From Owenia fusiformis (lineage: Eukaryota > Annelida > Polychaeta > Sabellida > Oweniidae), in contig CAIIXF020000010.1 of NCBI GenBank assembly GCA_903813345.2, forward strand, positions 14,937,181 through 15,001,180: a DNA stretch of 64,000 nt, written 5' to 3'. A program made the translations under genes and the position numbers. The notes below the pieces were generated by a model, which saw only the letters and a program-made list of their open reading frames with translations, searched no databases and was not told the origin of the DNA. Each line of letters starts with the position of its first letter. The first letter of the stretch is position 1. Shown one piece after another: positions 1 through 9,309 of this stretch.

Positions 1-707
1 ATCATAAGTTATATTGCCCCTTTTACTTGAAATGGGATTGGAAATCCAGGCTAATGCATAATAAACACACTGAATTTATATAAAAACTACTTTAATTAAA
101 GTTTACATTAAAATATGAAAGAGTAATTAACTTGACCTAAGTTTTACTACGTTCGTAAATTTACAGATGGCTGCCGTAAGCAGAAAATGTTTTCAAAAGA
201 TGCGTCAGGAATATACAAAATCTACACTCTACCTTTAAATTATAAACGCATCATGGTAATCTCTGGATTATAACAATTGATACTGTGATAAACATAACAT
301 GTAATTTACCTTTACAGTGGTAGCAAATCCTGTCCAAAATTGAGAAAAATTATGTGGTCGATCACTTCCAGACGACACAAGTATAACGCGCATCTATTTT
401 GCGCATGACGGGTTACTATGCAACTCAGCGCCCTTACATAAAATTACAAAGTTGACATGCACTACTCCACCAGTGAAAACTATGACATGGCATATATTTA
501 ATTTTCCCACAATATATTGTTCATTAAATGGTCCATTGATTATAAGATCTTGAAAAAACTCCAATAGCAGGTGAAAGATTAAAACTTGTAAACCTGACAA
601 TATTTAGCAATGCAAGCCATACCAATGATAGATGTAGATGTAAAAGAGAGGGTGTAAAAGATCTGGTAATAACATCGGAATAACTACATCTTTATTGTGT
701 GTTCCAG

Positions 708-3700
708 ATACGTTTGTAGGCCAATTGCGGAGTACTCTAAGATGTACAGAATGTGAACATAAATCTCTAACATTTGATCCTTTCTGGGAGCTATCTGTGC
801 CATTACCAAAGGTAGGTGACCCATATACATACTTGTTTTGTATTGATACACTTGGATTAATGATACTGAAATTGAATATTTTGTTGTGACTGGCATTTGG
901 TGTTTGGCATCAACATTGACAGCATCTGTAACAATTTGCCCTTTTGCTTTTGCAACTATGTGCACGGTGCCCATGTCAAGCTGCGCACCTACTTAGGCGC
1001 GCAGTTTGTTTCGATCACAAACTGCGTGCCTAAGAACATTGCATCATTTAAGTTTGAGTCTGTATTTTGAAACGTAATTTAAAGACATTTATCCTGCATT
1101 GTTTTCTTGTTTAATGCGTTCATTCTGTGGCGAATATACGAATCTTGCAAATACTAGCAAAAACTATGTTCAAATGAATCTAAGTTTTAAAACATAAGCA
1201 GATTAATGGCATTTTCGTCACTGATTTAACAGGAATTTATACGTAAATCTATCTATAGCACTATAAACATAAATGACAAATACTTTAGACTCGTTTTATA
1301 TTTAATTCCTTACACATTTATCATGTATAATTCAAAATATTTCGTGATAAAACAGATAATCAGGAGATTAAAAAGAAATAAATCACAAACTGCGCGCCAA
1401 TTTTAGCCAGAAATAACAAATTGTGCGCATACACCATTAAAACTACATATTATCATTGGAATTTCTACAGAGGCACGTGTAGGTGTTTTTCATGTAGCTT
1501 TGGAAATTTTGCTTTATCGTCAGATTTTATGAGATTTTCATATTGAAAGTCAAAATGTATAATAGAAGTGACAATTAAGTTGGGAACGAAAAAAACTTTT
1601 ATTTTCAGATCACCATCTTGTTGGATGGACTCTCATAGTGTTTCAATTATGTGGTCCTACTATTAGACACATATGTGCCTTGTATGGCGCTTATGTTTTC
1701 TAATAATACAAAACAAGCTTGGATAGGCAAGCAGCTTGGAAATATTAGACAAGCAGTTTGGGAAATACATGTGAATATAGGCACGCAGTTTGACAAGAAA
1801 AATGTTTAAATCACGTTTATGGCATATTATCCTTTTGAACACAAACTTTGCTGATTTAATCAGATGGAGTGATCCTATATATTCTAGCATACACAGACAC
1901 AATTGCTGAATAAACGGCAAATGACGATAAAAAGACATAGATATAACTTTACACTGTAAATTTTGAACACAGAAGTTACTTAAGACCCTTATATTGAGAT
2001 AACTAGGTTTACATCGGGGAAAACATTGAGTACTATGAGTACTATACTATAAGTTCATCTTCACAGAATGGTACTATCTTTAGAACGAGACTAACCTTGT
2101 ATTTTTCGTATTTTGGCTCTTTTTGGGAGTCGTGTCCTCCCCGTCTCACATTTTGAAATATGCGCGCAGTTTGTCAGAGTTTCAAACTGCGTGCCTAGTA
2201 GGCACGCTGCTTGACATGGGCATCGTGATGTGGGGACAAATTATCCTGTTAGTGCCAGTTTGTCCCAAGTTTCTTCCTAATTTTACACAATTACATCTGT
2301 ACAAACTTGTTTACTTGTGGCTTATAATGCAGTTCTGCAAAGCGCCGGGATGTGTTTGTTAAAGTTTTGTATAAATTTATATGGAAATAAATCATTAATA
2401 AAAAAAATAAAAAAATTACATCTGTACATTTTAGAGAGGTTACTCAGATGTCTCCTTACAGGACTGTTTCAACCTCTTCACTGTGGAGGAAATGCTGGAG
2501 GGAGACGAAAGGCCGGTAAGGGAAACACATTATTAGTATTTTTTTCTATGATATTATTCTCATGATCAGCATCACATTTTGCTTTTTCAGGGCACACTAC
2601 AAGCACTGATGTATAGGACAATGTCCAGTGAATAAAACTATTGTAAAGCCAGGCCCGTAGCCAGGATTTGCCAAGTGGGCTTCACTTTTTGGAAAATTCC
2701 AGGGGGGTTCACTTGTGACAATTTTGGTCCAAAAATGGCCAAAATCACTTAAAAGGTGCTCAGAATGGTGAAAAGCTGCATGATTTTGAAAGATTTTTTA
2801 GGTTTTTGGGTTCATCGAACTCCCCCTTGGCTGCAGGAAAACGACAAATGTGTCCAGTGTATACTATAATAACAAGATTGTTCACTGATAGGTTTAAACA
2901 TGGAAACCCATCATTGTTGATCATTCATGAGTTAAATTATTTAAAGCAAAACATTGAGATGGAAAATCATCAACTATTTATTGATTTACTCACTCATTGA
3001 AGGTTTATCATCATTGACTTATCTGAGATAACATAATCGTGAGAAAATGAACTTTTGGCACCAATTTCGGTTAAAATTTTGATTTCAACAGTCCAGTATA
3101 CTAGCGGAAGTCAGCTATAGAGCACTACTATATTTTCATTGTAGAAATGTGAGAAGTGCAAAACACGTCGTAAATGTGGCAAAAGCTTCAGCATACAGAA
3201 GTTCCCGCAAGTGTTAGTTGTCACGTTGAAGAGATTCTCTCAGGAGAGGTTCATGAGGAGCAAGCTGTCCACCAATGTCACCTTCCCTGTCAATAACTTA
3301 GATCTCACCGAATATGCTGCTGACAAATCTGGTAGGAATATTTGAAGAAAGTTGAATATTTTAATTTTTTTTATTTTTTATTTTTTGTATTCTTCTTGTC
3401 AGGGATTGGCTGGGAATATAAGGAGAGGTTCATGAGAAGCAAACTCTCCAGCAGTGTCACAAATCTAGTATGCATAGTTTGAATATTTTAGTTTTTTGTA
3501 TGGATCTTGTCAGTTATTGACTGAAAGTCAGTGAAGTATACCCTTGTAGAGCTTATGGATTGCAAACTTTTCTTGATAAAACTTGAATAGCCATTTTGGA
3601 TAGTTTAACCTTTGCATAACCTACGTATAACCGTTTAGATTGTTCCTCAATATAAAACAAAATATTGTAAAATGTGTTTCTAGGAGGTCCCTTTATCTAC

Positions 3701-4323
3701 AATCTCTATGGTGTTAGCAATCACTCTGGGAGCACATACAGTGGCCACTACACAGCATATGCCAAACACCCCTATAATCATCAATGGCAGCTCTTCAATG
3801 ACACAAGGTAAGAGAAGACCCCTTAGTGTGTTAGATAGATAAACATAAGCTGGACAATCATCTAACTTATGGTACAGTTGAGAAAAAGCAAGGAAAATAA
3901 TGGCAGAATTATCGCAAATAAAACAAGATATTATTGACTCTCAAGAAATCATTTATGATTGAAACATTTATTTACCAATACAGAGAAACCTGTGCACATT
4001 GAACACCTACATGTATGGAGCCACAAACAAGTGCTCACTGTATGGGAGGTCTTACAACAGAGAGGGAAATTTTCATACAGAATTCAGTTGAGTATGTGGT
4101 GAGGAAGGGTATCCATTAGAGGCAGGTGTTCCCTAGAGAAAGGTGTTCACTAAAACATGTTTTACTGTATATGTTTTACACATAGTTTCTCTTATGAATC
4201 TTCATATTCAATGTTGTATTTTTCAGAGTCAGCAAGGTTTCAGAGCGACAAGTTGTTTCCTCTGAGGCATATCTCCTGTTCTATGAACTGACATCCAGTG
4301 GAACACGATCATCACGTCTATGA
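708..4323 (+). CDS. Ubiquitin carboxyl-terminal hydrolase, USP2/USP21 type (3' part of gene)
   Basis: Cysteine protease that removes ubiquitin from proteins. Five coding exons join in phase: 708-811, 2435-2515, 3145-3331, 3684-3807, 4227-4323 (stop 4321-4323). The product runs from DTFVGQLRSTLRCTEC to a C-terminus ending SSRL. Two CxxC pairs (CTEC in the first exon, CEKC in the third) form the zinc-binding finger of the USP fold. The conserved block RGYSDVSLQDCFNLF is in exon two. The catalytic histidine lies in SGSTYSGHYTAY and the third catalytic residue in FNDTR. The catalytic cysteine box and N-terminus are missing and should lie left of base 1; the first exon seen needs one base from an earlier exon. 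Phrases such as NDTRVSKVSE and LFYEL fit USP2 and USP21 about equally, so no symbol is given. Intron 811-2435 hosts a TIR transposon. Confidence 0.94.
958..2232. mobile_element. Non-autonomous TIR transposon with 5-bp target duplication
   Basis: Element body is 963-2227 (1,265 bp). Its ends begin CACGGTGCCCATGTCAAGC on the left and, read inward from the right, CACGATGCCCATGTCAAGC. Similarity continues for about 70 bp, including a subterminal palindrome built from GCGCAGTTTG. The direct repeat ATGTG flanks both ends (958-962 and 2228-2232). No transposase was seen inside. Five-base duplications plus termini starting CACNRTG are typical of the Transib/RAG-like superfamily; that assignment is inference. 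It lies in an intron of the USP gene. Confidence 0.8.
2650..2838. mobile_element. MITE of the GGCCCGTAGCCAG family
   Basis: Begins with CAGGCCCGTAGCCAGG and contains the shared body (TGCATGATTTTGAAAGA near the right side). Related copies lie at 14657-14792, 33774-33928, 36449-36603, 45404-45585 (reversed) and 59417-59602. The best copy, 33774-33928, has inverted ends and TA on both sides. Confidence 0.6.
3421..3460 (+). repeat. Duplicated fragment of USP exon inside the following intron
   Basis: About 40 bases closely match exon bases 3242-3281 (the part encoding QERFMRSKLSTNV), 179 bp downstream of the original. Neighbouring intron sequence (around 3351-3410 and 3477-3525) is also partly repeated. 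It has no complete splice context and is most likely a relic of a local tandem duplication. Confidence 0.7.
3981..4167. mobile_element. Pogo/Tigger-like MITE (CAGTAAAACCTGT family)
   Basis: Inverted ends related to CAGTAAAACCTGT and GTGTTCACT, flanked by TA on both sides. It lies in the last USP intron. Better preserved relatives are at 31025-31154 and 31610-32087, and an end fragment is at about 16495. Family assignment rests on the termini and the TA duplication only. Confidence 0.55.
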
Positions 4324-5098
4324 GACCAAGCCAGGAATCATCATCTTGTATCTATAATTACCTACTTTCATCAATTTACATGTACTCAACTAGTAGTACT
4401 GTACATTTGCCAACTTATTGTACATGTACTCCTCTTTTACAATTACTCAACTTATTGAAAATGTATTCAGTGTACATGTCATCTTACTTACATATACTTA
4501 ATTATAAAAGTTTACACAATTACATTTACATCTACTCGACTTCAAAAAGCTGTGAAAGGAATTACAGTGCAGTAGCTAGATATGACATAAATGTAGAATG
4601 TCAAGTTGTACATAATGTACATCTACTATCTTGTTGTACATAATGTACATACACCAAGAGAATTTAAAGACCCTGGCAATGCACAATAACTCTGTCATTG
4701 GCCATGTTATTAGAATATACAGTAGTTATGATTTAAAACTATAGCGGTGTGAATGTACAGTATGCATTGCAAGACTACAATATTTTCTACTTTGCACAAA
4801 TGCAAAGATTTACATTAAAAGTCTTCATGAATCTGAAGTCAAAAATAAATTAATCAAAAATTAACATTTGTGAAATGTTTCTATGGTTGTTAAATTTTTA
4901 TCACAAAATTATTTATTGAATGTTATTAAAAGTTATAAACTTTTTCTATCTGTTTTTTAAGATATATCTAAAACATGAGATTCAAATGTATTTATCATTT
5001 CCGTCTTGAGGTTTTTCCTACACAGGTACAACATAGATTCCCTCCTTCATCAGTCTGATATACTGCGCTAAAAGTTGGTCTTATTTGAGGTTAATGGT

Positions 5099-5256
5099 TA
5101 TTATGTCACCACCACAACTGTTGACATATTGTTATAGTCTCCAAATCTTGTGAATGTTGTTTTGATGGTTGCCATGGTGTTCAGCCGTTAGTGTTTGGCA
5201 TCCAGCATCTGTAAAAAATGGCAGGTGGTGACATTTTGCATGTTAATGCCTTGTTA
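5099..5256 (+). mobile_element. Short copy of the pearl-like element (GGTGGTGACA family)
   Basis: Starts TTATGTCACCACCA and ends GGTGGTGACATTTTGCATG followed by TTAATGCCTTGTTA. The two termini hold short inverted motifs (TGTCACCACC and GGTGGTGACA). This copy lacks the tandem-repeat core seen in the long copy at 10938-13177. Further copies are at 16600-16642 (3' end only), 29142-29264 (minus), 44995-45113, 47890-48019 (minus) and 53364-54217 (minus, with repeat core). Confidence 0.75.
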
Positions 5257-7436
5257 TTTTTTGGTGCTGTGTATAAGACTGATATTTATATGTTCATTAA
5301 CATATAGAATTTTTAAACATGTACAATGTACAATGCACATATAACATGCACAACTATCTACAATGACAATCTGGAGCATAGCCTATATGTTTTATGAAAA
5401 CAATATGTTTTATCTTTATAATTAAATGTTTGGACTAATACCCCCTCTCATATACATGTATATTTGAATTGATTAGTCTAGTGTATCCCATTGTATACAT
5501 TATAAATTATACCATATTATATTTGTCTAGTCAAACTTATAATTAATCTAATGGCTTATAGAATCAACTTAATCTTGTGTGTAATTAAACATGTGTCACT
5601 GAATCAAGCAAAGAAGTGTTTTAAAAAAGCATGATATAGTGAAAAGGTGGAACTGGGCAAAAAAATAAAGTAAATAGGTATGTAGAGGTACTAGAGGCAA
5701 CTAAAATTGTATAGAGATCAAAGAAAATCATGCCTGTCATTCTGCTTTGAGGTAAAGATTAGAACGATATTACAAAGGTTGTAAATTAACAGCATATTGC
5801 ATGCAGCTCCATCTATCTATCTTATAAATGTATGAACCTTGTTGGTTGTAACCTATCCCCTCCCACCAATCTGCTTGATGTATAGTTACACATACCCAAA
5901 TCAGGTTGTGTTTCTCAGTCTTGCAAAATATACAATGGACTTGTGGATCTGTAAATTGATGGTGTTTCCAAAATGGACACACACTCGGTAAATTAAACGA
6001 CACGTGCTTGGTAATGGTGACACATACAACATATAAACGAAGTGTATTTTTGCATTATCTATGCAGCAATGAAATTGTAGAAACAAATGTATTTTTAAAT
6101 CATTGTACAACATGTACACCTACACTGTATATAAAAATTTTACTTCTACTCTGTAGGCCTATACAGTACTTATCAATTTTAATGATATGATTGATGTACC
6201 AGTTGTAATGTTATTCAAACTATGATTTCTTTTCAAATAGAGATCTTGCCATATTTTAATTTTCATGTTAGGATTGCACCAAGTCATGAGCCCAGAATAA
6301 CAGTATTTGTCTCAAGTTAAGAGGTCCATTTGTATTTTCAGCAATGCTAAATAAGAGCATTTCCATTTGCATTTACAGTTTATTACCAAAAAGTGATTTT
6401 AGTTGTTCTAATATTTCAAATATTTCAATGGTGTTTCAGTGCTCAGTTTGTACTCAAGTTATTTTACACTCATGTTCATTTTAATGGAAAATTGAAAAAT
6501 ATTAAGTTGATGCCATATTTGATGAATTGTTATGCATAGCTCAGGCACATCTACATGTTTCTTGAATGTGTACCTTGATTTATTTATACACTGTTTATAT
6601 ATGTCATGGGTAGTATTCAAAGGATAAGGCACTGAACTTGTAATGTGTGATACTTGATGATACCAACATTACTAGTGAATAGTGGAAGTACATGCAGAAA
6701 TTATGCTTATCATCAGTTGGATCCTGCCTGTGATACATATTGCCCAATTTTAATGGATTGTTTCATACTATTTATTGAAGTGTTAATAAAGTATATTTTA
6801 CCTGCAAAGTTAAACCTAAAATCTTGGCTTTTGTTTTTTAATTGTAAATCGAGCTTCGAGTAGAACACTTCCATTATTGTTGGAAGCTGTCCCAGACAGG
6901 CCACTGCACAGTGAAGTGTATTAATTTTTGTATGCTCATCACGTTAGGTACTTAATGGGCTGTTCAAAAAATTCTTATAAACTTTGATTTGAATGACAAT
7001 TTGATACATGAGCACCCAAAATATTCCATAAAATATATTACTTTACTGCAATGGCTTGTCATGTGACAATGAGCCAATGTTTGCCATGATAGCCATTTAA
7101 TGTGATGTCATTGGTACACTTCAGCGCAAGTAGTTCTACAAGCTTTACTTTTGAATTCCTGTGGATTGTCACAATTAAATTATTGATCTAATGATAATAT
7201 TTTCTGACAATGTTGAACAGGAATTCTGGAACAACATCCACTAATAAAAGGAACAATGTGCCATAAACAACGAGATATGTTAGGTCATCTTGATCAACCA
7301 AAGTAATGATGATTGGCGTTATGAACTGAAACAACGGCCCTAGTTTTCTATTAGAAATTAACTTCAATTTAAGTAAGACTGGGGAGGGGGCAATCAAAAA
7401 TTTATTAAATAATGCCCATAGTCAGCTTTTGCCAAC

Positions 7437-7768
7437 CACTGGCGGATTAGGGGGGGGGGCCTGGGGGCCCGGGCCCCCCCCCCTTGGGTGGGCCCAGAAA
7501 AAAAAAATTGGGCCCAAAATTTTTTTTGGGCCAAACAAGGCCTTCAGGCCCCAAAAAGTGGGCCTTTTTGGTCATTACTGGGCCTTTTAAGGCCTTATTT
7601 TTTAATTTCAGGCCAAATTTTGAAGAAAATGGGCCTCAAAATTTCAAAATTTGGGCCCTCTTTTGGATTTTAGGGGCCCAAAATTTTTTTCCGCGCAAGC
7701 GCGGACGTTTTTTCTCTGAAGTGTACTTAGGGCCCCCCCCCCTCTTTGGTTCCGGGATCCGCCCCTGC
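7437..7768. mobile_element. MITE with CACTGGCGGAT / ATCCGCC ends
   Basis: Left end CACTGGCGGATTAGG and right end GGGATCCGCCCCTG are approximate inverted repeats. The inside is rich in G and C runs and GGGCC words. A related complete copy is 59879-60013, and one-ended fragments are at about 22436-22510 and 63021-63115. The ends resemble hAT-type MITEs, but I could not define a clean target duplication. Confidence 0.6.
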
Positions 7769-8017
7769 CAACTGTCCAAGGGTGTTCAATTTGTCAAAAG
7801 TTGCTGGGGGTTTTGCTTGCTTTGACAAATTTGCCCCAAATCACATGGAGGAACAATCCCCCTGGCTACAGGTGCTTGAATCTGGATAGTTGAGCGATAA
7901 AGTCTGGATAGAAAAAGGAGAAAATTTATTGACCTAAGCTTGCGTTGTTGTGTACTGAATTGTCAACATTTTACATGCAGATAATTACTAAATTACTAAC
8001 CCCCATCTACGTATATC

Positions 8018-8145
8018 TACTTAATTTGGTGCTACTTATCATGGTGGATTTGCTGTTTTGAACATTTGGCGGACTTGCAATATTATAATGCATTAATGGA
8101 ACTAATTTACATGATACTAATTACTGGGGCCACCAAATTAAGTAG
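8018..8145. mobile_element. Small MITE, TACTTAATTTGGTG ends
   Basis: Inverted ends TACTTAATTTGGTG and CACCAAATTAAGTA. A second copy with the same inner sequence (GGTGGATTTGCTGTT, ACATTTGGC) lies at 47528-47665. Confidence 0.6.
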
Positions 8146-8578
8146 AAGCACAGCTTATGTACTGTGTTCCCAATGGGAAGATGTCCGGGGGGGGGGGGGG
8201 TCACTGTATACAAAATTCTGTAGGGTCCTAGACTGAACCCTAATATCAATATGTTCCCATACCAATCTGTCGAATTTCAATGGGTTCATTGCTGTACCAA
8301 ATGTCAAAAAAGGTAGCCCATGGCGCTGGGGATCCCCGCCAAGGTTTATATAGCGACCCCCTCACCGGGGAAGATGTGGACTGTGTTTACTTATTTCAAA
8401 GTCCCAGCCCTTGAATAGGTACATGTTATACCATGTACGAACTAACTTGTTACCTAAATAACTTGGGATTGGAACTCCAATATAGCCTAAATCAAAGGGT
8501 CAAAATTTCAGCTATGGAAATTTCAAAATGAAATGAACCATGCATCATTCATAAATCAATTTCTCTTTTGGAAATAAT

Positions 8579-8606
8579 GGGTGGCCCTGAGAAGGGCCGT
8601 TGGTTG
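8579..8606 (-). promoter_or_regulatory. Histone 3' stem-loop
   Basis: On the minus strand the sequence GGCCCTTCTCAGGGCCACCCA forms a six-base-pair stem with a four-base loop (8583-8598), 27 nt after the H2A.X stop. This matches the stem-loop bound by SLBP in replication-dependent histone mRNAs. A purine-rich stretch (CAAAAGAGAAA, minus strand) follows, as expected for the U7 snRNA target. It marks an mRNA end made by cleavage rather than polyadenylation. Confidence 0.93.
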
Positions 8607-8625
8607 TAGGTCGAAGTCCAGCAGT

Positions 8626-9027
8626 TTAGTATTCTTGGGATTGGCTTGATGCTTTGGCCTTGGCGCCAGATTTCTTGGGCAGAAGCACAGCTTGGATGTT
8701 GGGCAGCACACCACCCTGAGCAATTGTTACACCTCCGAGGAGTTTGTTCAATTCCTCATCGTTGCGAACAGCGAGCTGCAGATGGCGGGGAATAATTCTG
8801 CTTTTCTTGTTATCACGTGCGGCGTTTCCTGCAAGCTCAAGAATTTCGGCGGCCAAATATTCAAGGACGGCTGCCAGGTACACTGGGGCACCAGCTCCTA
8901 CACGCTTGGCATAGTTTCCTTTGCGAAGTAAACGATGGATTCTTCCGACTGGGAACTGAAGTCCAGCCCTGGTAGATCGGCTCTTAGCCTTGGATTTTGC
9001 TTTTCCTCCTTTACCGCGTCCAGACAT
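8626..9027 (-). CDS. H2AX: Histone H2A.X, replication-type
   Basis: Intronless, 133 residues. Core histone of the nucleosome. The N-terminus [18 protein letters not shown], the fold segment [20 protein letters not shown] and the acidic-patch helix [18 protein letters not shown] are all standard. The C-terminus SSQSQEY carries the SQ(E/D)-hydrophobic motif that defines H2A.X, whose serine is phosphorylated by ATM/ATR-type kinases at DNA breaks. The gene has both a histone stem-loop downstream and an S-phase style promoter upstream (TATA, CCAAT boxes, E2F-like site), so this H2A.X appears to be made as bulk replication histone. It stands alone, with no other histone gene in the window. Confidence 0.97.
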   Translation of the reverse strand: MSGRGKGGKAKSKAKSRSTRAGLQFPVGRIHRLLRKGNYAKRVGAGAPVYLAAVLEYLAAEILELAGNAARDNKKSRIIPRHLQLAVRNDEELNKLLGGVTIAQGGVLPNIQAVLLPKKSGAKAKASSQSQEY

Positions 9028-9309
9028 TTTGTTTTTCTTCGTTGAATGAGATTATTCTGATCTCGTTCAAAAATGAATTTGTTATTTATAGTGGGGAAAA
9101 GATAATGAGGGGATTGAGGCTGTAACCAATCAAATCACTTCCCTCCAACTTCTAACCAATCAAAACTTGGAAGTCTTGGACGTCCGCGCCAAAACCAGGT
9201 CATTGAAATCTCGGCGGAAGTTCAATTAACAAACTCACGTGAGAACTGACATGGTGGAAAACATTGAAGTTTTCATCATTTTCTCCACATTTTATTGAAT
9301 ATCACAACC
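9028..9309. promoter_or_regulatory. Divergent promoter of H2A.X and DPAGT1
   Basis: Only 282 bp separate the two start codons. Seen: TATAAATAA on the minus strand at 9082-9090, CCAAT at 9126-9130 and 9156-9160, GCGCCAAAA (E2F-like) at 9186-9194, CGGAAG (ETS-like core) at 9215-9220, and the palindrome CTCACGTGAG at 9234-9243. The TATA and CCAAT boxes lie on the histone side, the ETS and E-box motifs on the DPAGT1 side. Motif names follow known consensus sequences; use is inferred. Confidence 0.75.
9251..9298 (+). other. Upstream ORF in DPAGT1 leader
   Basis: A 15-codon ORF (MVENIEVFIIFSTFY, stop 9296-9298) ends 11 nt before the DPAGT1 start codon, out of frame with it. It would only be in the mRNA if transcription starts before 9251, which is not known. 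Confidence 0.4.

Larger units (their letters stand above)
4324..8578. other. Spacer between USP gene and H2A.X
   Basis: No coding exon recognised. The first part is presumably the USP 3' untranslated region; a possible AATAAA is at 4844-4849. It contains three small mobile elements (5099-5256, 7437-7768, 8018-8145) and a G run near 8187-8200. Open frames around 7484-7825 fall inside a G/C-run-rich MITE. Confidence 0.6.

Noticed and set aside
131-240. Possible USP exon starting after TTTACAG near 166
   Set aside because: The translation (MAAVSRKCFQKMRQE...) stops within 25 codons and does not resemble the USP segment expected before DTFVGQL.
7484-7825. 113-codon plus-strand open frame rich in GP and F
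   Set aside because: Lies wholly in a MITE made of GGGCC words and A/T runs; two overlapping frames are open for the same reason. No domain.
8692-8931. Plus-strand frame opposite the histone gene
   Set aside because: Shadow of the H2A.X coding strand.
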